Assembly: GCA_964351855.1 (NCBI GenBank)
Contig: CAYGQD010000002.1
Coordinates: 1 to 64,000 of the forward strand
Length of the DNA: 64,000 nt
Source of the DNA: JBCDHN01 sp964351855
Lineage (GTDB): Bacteria > Verrucomicrobiota > Verrucomicrobiia > Verrucomicrobiales > DEV007
Direction of reading: 5' to 3'
Part shown: positions 1 to 7,975 of the stretch, piece after piece
How the letters are laid out: every line of letters starts with the position of its first letter
Position numbering within the stretch: the stretch's first letter is position 1
The notes under the pieces: generated by a model
Databases searched by the model: none
The model's input: only the letters and a program-made list of their open reading frames with translations
Told to the model about the DNA's origin: nothing
Translations under genes and position numbers: made by a program

Positions 1-997
1 AGGGAATCCCCCCGGATTTTCCGAGCGCGGCCATCGCTCGCAGCCCGATTGGATTAAGCAAAATTCGATGAAGCACGTGAGAAGCCCGGAGCTTGCGGGA
101 ATAGCGTTCGCGAAGCAGGCCGAGCGTCTGGCGTTTCGCATCGAGCCAGGAAGTCTCGCCCGCAGCATAGTCCGCCATCGGATCCACCGCCGAAGCCGCG
201 CTGTCGAACGCCAAGGAAATCCCGTTTCCGGTGAACGGCCCCATCGACCCAAAATGATCGCCGATCGCACACGGTTCGTCGTCCCCGTCGGAACGGCAGA
301 ATCCGCAGGGCACTCCGCTGACTGCGGCGTGGGATTCCGGATCAACCCGCGAGCTCTCGATCCGTTCGACCAGCTTCGTCATTCCGCAGGATCGCAGGTA
401 GGCCAAAAAGAGGTTTTCGCGATCCGCTTTCACCGCCGAGTTCTTCCGGAAGAGCGCCGAAATATTGACCCGCCCGTTTTCAACCGCGCAAAGTCCGGCG
501 TAGCCGCCGTCCGCAAAGTGCATCTCCAGATCCGCGAGCAGATCGAACCCTTCCGCGTGAAGGGTCAGCCCGAGCAGGTCGCTCTTGGCGGGAACCCGGC
601 CCGTGGCCCAGACCAAACCGGGCCGCACCGGATCGTCCGCCCGATAGCGCTCGCCCGCTCGCAGTTCTCCGCCCATCTCCTGAAAACGATCTGCCATTCG
701 AACATCGATCGCGAACCGGCTCAGCCCCATCGCCGGAGTTGGTAAATCGACATCGAACACATGCTCATTCGCCATCCACCACGTCGCCGACGTCAACTTG
801 GGCGCATCGAAAAAGAGATCGGCGATGCCAAGCTTCTCCAGAGTCGTCGTTTCCACCCCGGAAATGAACTCCCCACAGACCTTGTGCCGAGGGTACTGAC
901 CCGCTTCCCAGATCGTCACCGGCGTACCTCGGCCGCGCAGCGCGATTCCCAAAGACAAACCGGATAGGCCGCCTCCCACGATGTCGATCTGATTCAC
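1..997 (-). CDS. FAD-dependent oxidoreductase, 3' end cut off by the window
   Basis: The reading frame is open without a stop from a GTG start at 997 to the window edge, about 332 residues. The N-terminus carries the Rossmann dinucleotide motif VGGGLSGL (about residues 6-13). Around residue 45 there is an RHKVCGEF segment, characteristic of the geranylgeranyl-reductase/aromatic-hydroxylase type of FAD monooxygenase. A second FAD-contact region, CAIGDHFGSMGPFTGNGISLAF, follows near residue 265 and matches the GD...P..G.G motif. Known relatives reduce isoprenoids or hydroxylate aromatic or polyketide substrates; the substrate here cannot be read. The gene is divergent from the AsmA-like gene. 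I chose GTG because no in-frame ATG precedes the nucleotide-binding strand. Family is confident, substrate unknown. Confidence 0.85.
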   Translation of the reverse strand, partial: MNQIDIVGGGLSGLSLGIALRGRGTPVTIWEAGQYPRHKVCGEFISGVETTTLEKLGIADLFFDAPKLTSATWWMANEHVFDVDLPTPAMGLSRFAIDVRMADRFQEMGGELRAGERYRADDPVRPGLVWATGRVPAKSDLLGLTLHAEGFDLLADLEMHFADGGYAGLCAVENGRVNISALFRKNSAVKADRENLFLAYLRSCGMTKLVERIESSRVDPESHAAVSGVPCGFCRSDGDDEPCAIGDHFGSMGPFTGNGISLAFDSAASAVDPMADYAAGETSWLDAKRQTLGLLRERYSRKLRASHVLHRILLNPIGLRAMAALGKSGGIP

Positions 998-1174
998 AGT
1001 GTTGGTCTCATGTTCCGGGTTCTCGCTGAACTGCTACGATACATCGAGGCGATCGTATGTCTTCAGACTTCTCCCGGCTGGTGTCCCTCGAACAGAGTCA
1101 TTCACACGAACTTCGTGAAAGTGGAAATGGTGTTTGTTCGATGCCCGGTCTGGGTTCCTCTGCTAGACTGAAGA

Positions 1175-3799
1175 ATGAGCACGACGTCATTCTTCAGTTC
1201 CGTGGTCGGGAGCCTATGGATGGGGTTAGTCATTCTATCGCTGGCGTTGCTGGTGGCGGATTTCCGTCGCCAGCATGAGACCAACTGGCGGACTTGGTTG
1301 ATCTGGGGCGTGGTGGTTCTCTTCTTCGGGCCACTGGGACTGATCGGTTTCTGGAGTGCGAGGCGTAAGTCGCACCGGCGCCTCGTCCGGTTCTCGATTG
1401 TGATCGGCGGATTTCTGATTCTTTGTGTCACGGTAGTCTTTTTTTCGCGGGACTGGTTCGGATCAGAGATCCTGAATCGACTGAGTGCTCAAATGGAGAA
1501 GCGCGGCTATTATCTGAGCTTCGAAACCGGCAACTTCAACCTGATGCGGGGACTGCTGCTCAATGATGCGACGCTTTACGAAACGGAACGGCGGCAGGTG
1601 CCGAAAGCGAGCCTCTCTCGAGTCGCGGTAACCTATGACCTGGGCGAACTGCTCTTTTCCACAGCAGGACGCAATGCGACGCTCACCACCCGGGATGCGA
1701 CCCTGACGGTCTATCATCAAGGAAAGCCTGTCGAACTGTCCAACTTGACTTCGGAGATGAACATTCGACCGCAAGGACTTCAGATCCGCCGACTCTCCGG
1801 GTTATTCTCCGGCCTCCAGGTGAGGGTGGCGAACAGTCGGCTGACCTTTGGGAAACCACCGCAACCGGGGGCGGATGAGATGGACGCCCCGTCGGATTCC
1901 AAAGTGTACGGCGCGGCGAATCTTAATTTCCTGGCGATTGCTCAGCTTTCCGACGCTCTGGGAATCGAGGCGGAAGGGGCTCCGCCGGAGTTGCGGCTTT
2001 CCTTCGATGTGCCGCGAGGTGAGGCTCCGGATTTCAGCGGTCAATTTGTGGGTCGGAAGCTCGTGTGGCGAGGGGTGCCGCTGGATTCCTTGACGTTTCG
2101 TTTCGGACGCGCCGAGGTCGATCCATTGGAAGTGGTGTTCTCTGATGTTCGCCTTCAATACCAGGAGCGCCCTCTGATCGCCAGCGGCCGTTTTCATATC
2201 CAAACCCGCGTTTTAAAAGTGGATCAGATTCAGTCGGAGATCGACCTGCTTTCTCTGGCGGCGAAGCTAATCGGGCCGGAAGCTGGGATTCCCTCCGGTT
2301 TGAGTTTCAGCGTTCCGCCGCAGGTAGCGCTTAAAGGAACAATCGACTTCCGGACCTGGGTGAATAGCCGATTGAGCGGCGAGATCACCGCGAAGGAGCC
2401 GCTTTCGTTTGCAGCGGGCGAGGGGAGGACTTTGCAGCTGGCCGGTGTTGTCGCGCCCTTTGCCTTGGAAGGCGGTAGCTTGGGCTTTTCCGGCCTGTCG
2501 TTCACCGCCCTGGACGGCGCGGCAACCGTGCGGGCTGATGTGACGGCGAAGCTCAATGCGGAACCCGTCGCCATCGGTTTCGATCCCTTCGTTCTCACCT
2601 ATCAGGACAAGAAACTCACCGCAAGTGGGCAGTTCGAACCCCAATCCAAGATGCTGCGAATTTCCCGGCTCGACTCCCGTGTAGACCTGATCGGCCTAAG
2701 CCACGATTTGACTGGCAAGGCACCAGCGGAAAACATCCGGTTTGAGACGCCGCCTCACGTTGTCCTGAGTGATGGCTCAATCCCGCTCGATGCGCCGACG
2801 GACGCCGTAATTCAGGGAACCGCTACAGGGAGCTTGTCCATTCTGCTCAACAATCAGCGCCGCCTGGAGCTTCGCGACACTACCGGATCCTTTCGCTTAG
2901 AGCAGAGAGCCCTTCAGTTGAACGGATTCTCGGCCTCCACCCTTGGAGGTAACGTTTCCGCTACGGGCGCTCTGCTGCCGTTTTCCGATCCCGTCCAGTT
3001 TGATGGCACGGTCAAGGCCAATGGACTCTTGCTAGACCAGATTTACCGATTTGCGGGGCGTGAAACCGAAGAGAATCAAGGCCGGGTGGACGGTAGTTTT
3101 ACGGGCAAGGGACCCATTTCGCTCACGGCGCAGAACGGAAGTGGCGTTGTGCAAGTGGCCGATGCCAGTTTCATCTCCATCCCCGTGTTTCGTGGGTTGC
3201 GCCCGTTGCTCTCTGCCATGACGGTGAACCCTTGGAAAGGTGGGCTGGAAAGCTCGACGCTCAAGGCGACCTACAGCCTCAGCGGCGGAGTGTTCAGGAG
3301 TGACGATGTCGTCTTGGAGGGGCCGTTCTTCGTCCTGAACGGCACGACGCAGATGAATTTCAAGCGCCAGGAACTCACCGCCACGGCGCAGGCCAAAACC
3401 AAGGGCGTGGCAGGGCTCATTGCGGACCTCTCCGGCGTGGTTTTAGCGATGGAAGCTTCGGGGCCGTTTGGCGATTTGACCTGGAAGCTGACCAACGTGC
3501 CGGGTGTGGAGAACGTGGCTGGGATTCCCGGCCTTTCGAAGCAGAACCTGATCCGGGCCCTGACTGCAGCCGCGCTACCAGGAACTCCCGTTGGGGCGAT
3601 GGCCGGGGCCGCCATCGCGGTGGAAGGAGCAACCAAGGCGGCCAAAGTTGCCGGAGAGGCCGCCAAAGTCACCGGCAAAGCAGTCTCTGGAATCGGTAGC
3701 AAGGTGCTAGGACCCAAGTCGGACAAGGAAGAGAAGTCGGACAAAGAAGAGAAGCCACCAAAGAAAAAGAACCGTTCCGGTGACGCCGACGAGCCGTAG
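1175..3799 (+). CDS. AsmA-like envelope protein with charged C-terminal tail
   Basis: This 874-residue protein begins with three hydrophobic segments (about residues 8-30, 40-60 and 70-90). A long beta-rich region with repeated patterns such as LSLDVP, SGQF and DGSxPLDAP follows. The segment at about residues 640-760 resembles the AsmA C-terminal domain (SISLTAQNGSG, FVLNGTTQMNF, AMEASGPFGDLTWKL). AsmA/TamB relatives are inner-membrane-anchored periplasmic bridges implicated in outer-membrane assembly and lipid transport. The last 30 residues are strongly charged and contain repeated SDKEEK units, which is unusual for the family. The ATG at 1175 is preceded only by a weak AAGA. Envelope role is inferred from family; no specific cargo can be named. 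Confidence 0.75.
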   Translation: MSTTSFFSSVVGSLWMGLVILSLALLVADFRRQHETNWRTWLIWGVVVLFFGPLGLIGFWSARRKSHRRLVRFSIVIGGFLILCVTVVFFSRDWFGSEILNRLSAQMEKRGYYLSFETGNFNLMRGLLLNDATLYETERRQVPKASLSRVAVTYDLGELLFSTAGRNATLTTRDATLTVYHQGKPVELSNLTSEMNIRPQGLQIRRLSGLFSGLQVRVANSRLTFGKPPQPGADEMDAPSDSKVYGAANLNFLAIAQLSDALGIEAEGAPPELRLSFDVPRGEAPDFSGQFVGRKLVWRGVPLDSLTFRFGRAEVDPLEVVFSDVRLQYQERPLIASGRFHIQTRVLKVDQIQSEIDLLSLAAKLIGPEAGIPSGLSFSVPPQVALKGTIDFRTWVNSRLSGEITAKEPLSFAAGEGRTLQLAGVVAPFALEGGSLGFSGLSFTALDGAATVRADVTAKLNAEPVAIGFDPFVLTYQDKKLTASGQFEPQSKMLRISRLDSRVDLIGLSHDLTGKAPAENIRFETPPHVVLSDGSIPLDAPTDAVIQGTATGSLSILLNNQRRLELRDTTGSFRLEQRALQLNGFSASTLGGNVSATGALLPFSDPVQFDGTVKANGLLLDQIYRFAGRETEENQGRVDGSFTGKGPISLTAQNGSGVVQVADASFISIPVFRGLRPLLSAMTVNPWKGGLESSTLKATYSLSGGVFRSDDVVLEGPFFVLNGTTQMNFKRQELTATAQAKTKGVAGLIADLSGVVLAMEASGPFGDLTWKLTNVPGVENVAGIPGLSKQNLIRALTAAALPGTPVGAMAGAAIAVEGATKAAKVAGEAAKVTGKAVSGIGSKVLGPKSDKEEKSDKEEKPPKKKNRSGDADEP

Positions 3800-3824
3800 G
3801 AGTCCGGGTTGTTTAGGGTGAGGT

Positions 3825-5207
3825 CTAAGATAGTTCCGGCGATTCTGTGGAGGGTGCCGCCGAATCGGTTGCTGCTTCCGGTCGGATAAATCGACCCACG
3901 AACGCGGCCGCAACGAGATCGCCAGTGACGTTCACCGAGGTCCGGCTCATGTCGAGAATTCGATCGACACCGATGATTAAGCCGATCCCCGCCGCTGGGA
4001 TCCCTGCCGTGGAGAGGACCATCGCCAAAATGACAATACCGACACCCGGGGTTGCGGGGGAGCCGATCGACGCTGCTACTGCGGTGACTACGACGAGAAC
4101 AAGCTGGCTAATGCTCAAATCGACACTGAAAACCTGGGCGAGAAAAATGGTGGCCACGCCCTGATAAAGAGCCGTGCCGTTCATGTTAAGGGTTGCTCCG
4201 AGAGGAATGACGAATTGCGAAACGCTCGACCGGATTCCCAGTTCGTTGGCGGTCTGAATCGACATCGGCATCACGGCCGCAGAACTGGAGGTTGAAAATG
4301 CCAGTAGTAAAACTGATCGGGCTTTTTTCAGAAACTCCCAGGAATCAATTCCGCCCAGCAGAGGAATTAGAGCCACGTAGATAACCATCATCAAGAGCAG
4401 TCCGAGAAGAACGGTTCCTACATAAACGCTGAGCCCGAGGAGTGCTTCGATTCCTAGTTTAGAAGATAGTTGCGCCATCATGCCGAATACAGCCAGCGGT
4501 GCCAGAAGCATCGCCCAGCGGACGACGGTCATACAGACCTGCTGAATGGAATAGAGTAACGTGAGGAGCGGTTGCGATAGTTGGGGGTCCATCGACACGA
4601 GTGCGAATCCGACCACGATCGCAAAAGCGACCACGCCAAGCATCTCCGTGTTGACCATTGAGTGCAGGGGGTTCTGGGGGATCACGTCCACAATGATCTC
4701 CTGAATCGATTTGTCGGCGAATGGAGTTTCTCCTTGAGTTACCTGTGATAGCGGGGATTGAAGCGCGCTGCGTGCCGAATCCGCATCAATATAGGTCCCC
4801 GGTTTGATGAGAAGCGCTAGGCCAATTCCGATAACGATTGCGAGCGTGGTTGTGACAATGAAAAAGCACACCGTAGTGAGACCAACGGACTTGAGCTGTT
4901 CCATGTTTTCGCTGGCGGCAAGACCGCGAATGATCGAGCCAAACACCAAAGGAATGACGATCATCTGAATCAGAGCGAGAAAAAATTGCCCGGGAAGCGC
5001 CAACCAGTCTCCGATCGTATGAGCGATGTCTTGGTCGATCAACGCCGCAGACGGCCCAAGTAGGATTCCGGTTCCGATTCCCAGGACCATCCCGATCAGC
5101 ACCTTGAGCCAGAGGCGCCCTTCAACGAGTGCCTGCAACTGGTGCTTGAAGTTGACAAGCGACCGCGGATGTAAATGCTCCAGCGGATGAAATTTGCCGT
5201 TCGCCAT
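3825..5207 (-). CDS. Dicarboxylate/amino acid:cation symporter (DAACS family)
   Basis: This is a 460-residue multi-spanning membrane protein of the GltP/DctA/sodium:dicarboxylate symporter family. It shows the serine-rich re-entrant loop STSSSAAVMP, the NMNGTALYQG segment equivalent to the NMDGT cation-binding motif, and GSPATPGVG in the second re-entrant loop. Members take up glutamate, aspartate or C4-dicarboxylates together with Na+ or H+. The N-terminal tail of about 35 residues before the first helix is longer than in GltP. Asn replaces Asp in the usual NMDGT, which may alter cation coupling. It is the last of three minus-strand genes, after a LapA-like and a coiled-coil protein. Substrate cannot be assigned from sequence alone. 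Confidence 0.92.
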   Translation of the reverse strand: MANGKFHPLEHLHPRSLVNFKHQLQALVEGRLWLKVLIGMVLGIGTGILLGPSAALIDQDIAHTIGDWLALPGQFFLALIQMIVIPLVFGSIIRGLAASENMEQLKSVGLTTVCFFIVTTTLAIVIGIGLALLIKPGTYIDADSARSALQSPLSQVTQGETPFADKSIQEIIVDVIPQNPLHSMVNTEMLGVVAFAIVVGFALVSMDPQLSQPLLTLLYSIQQVCMTVVRWAMLLAPLAVFGMMAQLSSKLGIEALLGLSVYVGTVLLGLLLMMVIYVALIPLLGGIDSWEFLKKARSVLLLAFSTSSSAAVMPMSIQTANELGIRSSVSQFVIPLGATLNMNGTALYQGVATIFLAQVFSVDLSISQLVLVVVTAVAASIGSPATPGVGIVILAMVLSTAGIPAAGIGLIIGVDRILDMSRTSVNVTGDLVAAAFVGRFIRPEAATDSAAPSTESPELS

Positions 5208-5258
5208 AAGAGTCGGGTCCTCTGCCTTCAGGCACTGCCGGTTGGCCTGACTCGATCG

Positions 5259-5510
5259 TCAATCCGATGGAGATGAACTCTTTGGCTCGGGATGGCTGTA
5301 ATGCCAATGGCGCTGCAGGAGAAGAATCGCAAGGGCCCCCGCGATGAATCCGGCTAGTCCGACACCGGAAATCAAAAGCATGCGAGGCACATCCTTCTCC
5401 CATCCCATAAATCGCACCGCCGTTACGCCACTGTTTTGAACGACAAAACTAAAGAAGAGAATGGTGATCAGGCTCAACGCGAACCATTTGAATTTGTGGA
5501 CGGCGGTCAT
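5259..5510 (-). CDS. LapA-domain small membrane protein
   Basis: The 83-residue product has two transmembrane segments (about residues 8-27 and 44-65). The segment NSGVTAVRFMGWEKDVPRML between them matches the LapA/DUF1049 pattern in which a short VRFLGW-type loop links two helices. LapA-type proteins in other bacteria are linked to lipopolysaccharide assembly or regulation, but many short homologues are uncharacterised. The C-terminus is a short Ser/Pro-rich tail. It lies 51 bases upstream of the symporter gene on the same strand and could be cotranscribed with it. Confidence 0.7.
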   Translation of the reverse strand: MTAVHKFKWFALSLITILFFSFVVQNSGVTAVRFMGWEKDVPRMLLISGVGLAGFIAGALAILLLQRHWHYSHPEPKSSSPSD

Positions 5511-5540
5511 GTCTTGAGTCGGAGTCCGGGGTTCCCCTTT

Positions 5541-5828
5541 TTAAGCCTTGAACTCGTTGATGGCGTTTTGAATCGCTCCCTTCATTTCACTCCATGATTT
5601 CTTGCATCCTTCGGCCAAATCCTCCCAGGCATCCGACGTGCTGCTTTGAAGATGATGGATATCATTTTTGACCTTGTCTCGCTGCTTTTCCAAACCAGCG
5701 ATTCGTTGCTCCAATGCGTCCTTCGCCTCTGCTTTGGCCAGATGAGTTTGTAGCTTCAATTCATCAATTTTTCCGGATGCCTCATCAATCTTTTCATGCA
5801 TCTCGGCTACGATTTTATCCTTATTCAT
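5541..5828 (-). CDS. Small coiled-coil protein, uncharacterised
   Basis: The 95-residue product is highly charged and almost entirely predicted helical. Heptad-like spacing runs from residue 5 to about 65 (KIVAEMHEKIDEAS through RDKVKNDIHHLQSS), followed by a tryptophan-containing amphipathic segment (DAWEDL, KSWSEM). It resembles small coiled-coil proteins often annotated as stress-responsive, but I do not recognise a defined function. An in-frame GTG lies directly before the chosen ATG. It is the first of three minus-strand genes ending in the symporter. Confidence 0.6.
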   Translation of the reverse strand: MNKDKIVAEMHEKIDEASGKIDELKLQTHLAKAEAKDALEQRIAGLEKQRDKVKNDIHHLQSSTSDAWEDLAEGCKKSWSEMKGAIQNAINEFKA

Positions 5829-6136
5829 CACTTATAATGTTCCGTATCTCTTGATTCTACTACTCCTATCCTGCCAAACACAGACCAATCTTTGTGTTCT
5901 TGAGGCAAAGCATTCGCCCAGTCACTTGGCGATGCACAACCAAGCCTGGGCCCAATCCCTCCTCCACCAAGCACTCAGCGCGAAGTTTTCCCCGACTTCT
6001 GAAAAAACCTCCTCGACGCCAACGACGAAGATATGGTCACTCGCGGCTACCTGGCCCGAGCGGAAATTCTTCTCCGCGCCTCCGCGCCGTTGCGTGAGAT
6101 CGAAACCTGGACGAAGCCAAAACCAGGGGATGAAGG

Positions 6137-6426
6137 GGGTCCAACCTGTTCGAGATGGCCCAGGAAACCGCCGCCCAACTCGAAGCAGCGGGTTTTTCAG
6201 TGGCCCTCATCAACCCGCGCTACAAGCCACTTGACGGAGCAACCATCGAGGGCCTACGCCCGCAAGTGCCGCGTCCTCTTTATCTCCACTACGCCGACAT
6301 CCACACCCCGGTCGAGCGGATCGGCTGGCCCGACCAGTTCATTGAGCACGGGAAAGTCTCGATCCTTCGTGAAAAACACGGCCTTCGCCGCCGAGGCCAC
6401 GCTGAAGATGATTCTCCCCCACCTTT
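6137..6426 (+). pseudogene. dxs: Decayed 3' fragment of dxs (1-deoxyxylulose-5-phosphate synthase)
   Basis: Frame 1 reads SNLFEMAQETAAQLEAAG, then INPRYKPLD, and later the unmistakable DXS C-terminal segment HTPVERIGWPDQFIEHG. Between them the matching sequence YARKCRVLF is in another frame after an apparent one-base insertion near 6250. The stretch that should hold the conserved EDH region is deleted. A second one-base shift near 6393 moves the end, AEATLKMILPHL, out of frame. A TGA stop precedes the fragment at 6131-6133, and the catalytic N-terminal domains are absent. It cannot make a working enzyme. A functional dxs is presumably elsewhere in the genome. The upstream 5850-6130 stretch has no recognisable coding content. 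Confidence 0.8.
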
Positions 6427-6492
6427 TCCGGAAGAGATCCGAGCCAAGGGCGTGGCGTAGCCGACCAATTCAGCGGTTGGATGTCTTGCGCC

Positions 6493-7956
6493 TCAGGCCA
6501 GAATCTCGGTCACGACATTCCCGAACACATCGGTGAGCCGGAAATCGCGCCCCGCGTAGCGATAGGTCAGGGCTTCGTGATTAAACCCGAGCAGGTGAAG
6601 AATCGTGGCATGGAGATCATGGACGTGGACTTTCCCATCGACGATGCCGAGCCCGAAGTCGTCCGTCGCGCCGTGGATGTGACCGCCGCGAACGCCGCCG
6701 CCCGCCATCCAAATCGTAAAACCGTCGGTGTGATGATCCCGCCCCACCTTCGGCGTTAAGGGAAGCTGCGCCGTGGGAGTTCGCCCCATCTCGCCCCCCC
6801 AGATAACGAGGGTGTCCTTCAGCATGTCGCGATCCTTGAGATCCTGAAGCAGGGCCGCGATCGGCTGGTCGCTCTGCGAGGCGAGACGCCGGTGACCTTC
6901 CTCAATGTTGGAGTGGCTGTCCCAGGGCTGGCCGGCGGCATGATAGACCTGAACATAGCGCACCCCGCGCTCCGCGAGCCGACGTGCCATGAGGGTTTGG
7001 CGCCCTTGAATGGTGTCGCCATACATGTCGCGGATGTTCGTCGGCTCTTTCGAAATGTCGAAGGCATCGGTCGCTTCGGTCTGCATCCGAAACGCGAGTT
7101 CGAGCGACTGAATGCGCGCCTCGAGTTGGGGATCGCCAGTGCGTTCTTCACGGTGCATGGCATTCAGCTGCTGGATATAACCGAGCTGCTTGCGTTGCTG
7201 CGCCGGGAAGACAAAGTCGTTGCGCAGATTGGCGATGAGCTGATCCGGATTCGTCTCGCTGGTGTCAACGTGGGCACCTTGATAGATTCCGGGCAGGAAC
7301 GCACTGCGCCAATTCGCACTTTGGGCCGTGGGCATGCCGCCGGGGCACATTGCGACAAAACCGGGAAGGCTCTGATTTTCCGAGCCCAGGCCATAAAGCA
7401 CCCAGGACCCGACGCTGGGGCGAGGAAGGGGAATGCTTCCCGTGTTCATCATCATGAATGCCTGTTCATGATTGGGGATATCGCTGAACATCGATCGGAT
7501 CACGCAGAGATCGTCGGCATGCTTCGCCACATTGGGAAACAGTTCGCTGATCTCCATCCCGGATTCCCCGTACTTTTGAAACTCGAAAGATGAACCGAGT
7601 GCGGCTCCTCCGAGCCGTCTGTCCTTCGCGAGATTGGCCTTTCCGGGAAGGGGTTTGCCGTGATACTTTCGCAACAAGGGTTTTGGATCAAAGGTATCAA
7701 TCTGGGAAGGACCTCCATTCATGAAAAGGTGAATGATCCGCTTCGCCTTGGCGGGGAAATGAGGGGGGCGCGGTGCCAGCGGAGACAGGTTCAAGGCGGC
7801 ATCCGAGGCCGTGGCGGGGGTGAGCCCGATGTCGCTGAGAAGGCTGCCCAGAGCCAGGCTGCCCATGCCGAATCCGGCCCGGGCCAGGGCCTGACGACGG
7901 GAAAGCGGCGAAGAGGCCGAGATCCTGGGATCAAGGGAAGAGAAGTGGTCGTTCAT
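6493..7956 (-). CDS. DUF1501 family secreted protein
   Basis: The 487-residue protein has an N-terminal twin-arginine-type signal, SRRQALARAGFGMGSLALG (about residues 18-37). The DUF1501 hallmarks follow: HLFMNGGPSQIDTFDPKP near residue 75, a central NHEQAFMMMNTG, and a C-terminal alkaline-phosphatase-superfamily-like region with WGGEMGRTPTAQ and GRDHHTDGFTIWMAGGG. DUF1501 proteins are abundant in Planctomycetes and Verrucomicrobia and are distantly related to sulfatases; their substrates are not established. The gene begins 19 bases after the end of the DUF1549/DUF1553 gene, the usual pairing in these phyla, so the two almost certainly form an operon and act together outside the cytoplasm. 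Confidence 0.92.
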   Translation of the reverse strand: MNDHFSSLDPRISASSPLSRRQALARAGFGMGSLALGSLLSDIGLTPATASDAALNLSPLAPRPPHFPAKAKRIIHLFMNGGPSQIDTFDPKPLLRKYHGKPLPGKANLAKDRRLGGAALGSSFEFQKYGESGMEISELFPNVAKHADDLCVIRSMFSDIPNHEQAFMMMNTGSIPLPRPSVGSWVLYGLGSENQSLPGFVAMCPGGMPTAQSANWRSAFLPGIYQGAHVDTSETNPDQLIANLRNDFVFPAQQRKQLGYIQQLNAMHREERTGDPQLEARIQSLELAFRMQTEATDAFDISKEPTNIRDMYGDTIQGRQTLMARRLAERGVRYVQVYHAAGQPWDSHSNIEEGHRRLASQSDQPIAALLQDLKDRDMLKDTLVIWGGEMGRTPTAQLPLTPKVGRDHHTDGFTIWMAGGGVRGGHIHGATDDFGLGIVDGKVHVHDLHATILHLLGFNHEALTYRYAGRDFRLTDVFGNVVTEILA

Positions 7957-7975
7957 GGTCGTAAGGGGGAAGGGA

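Noticed and set aside
68..745. Long plus-strand ORF over the left edge
   Set aside because: It has no recognisable family and lies opposite the FAD oxidoreductase frame, which carries clear dinucleotide-binding motifs.
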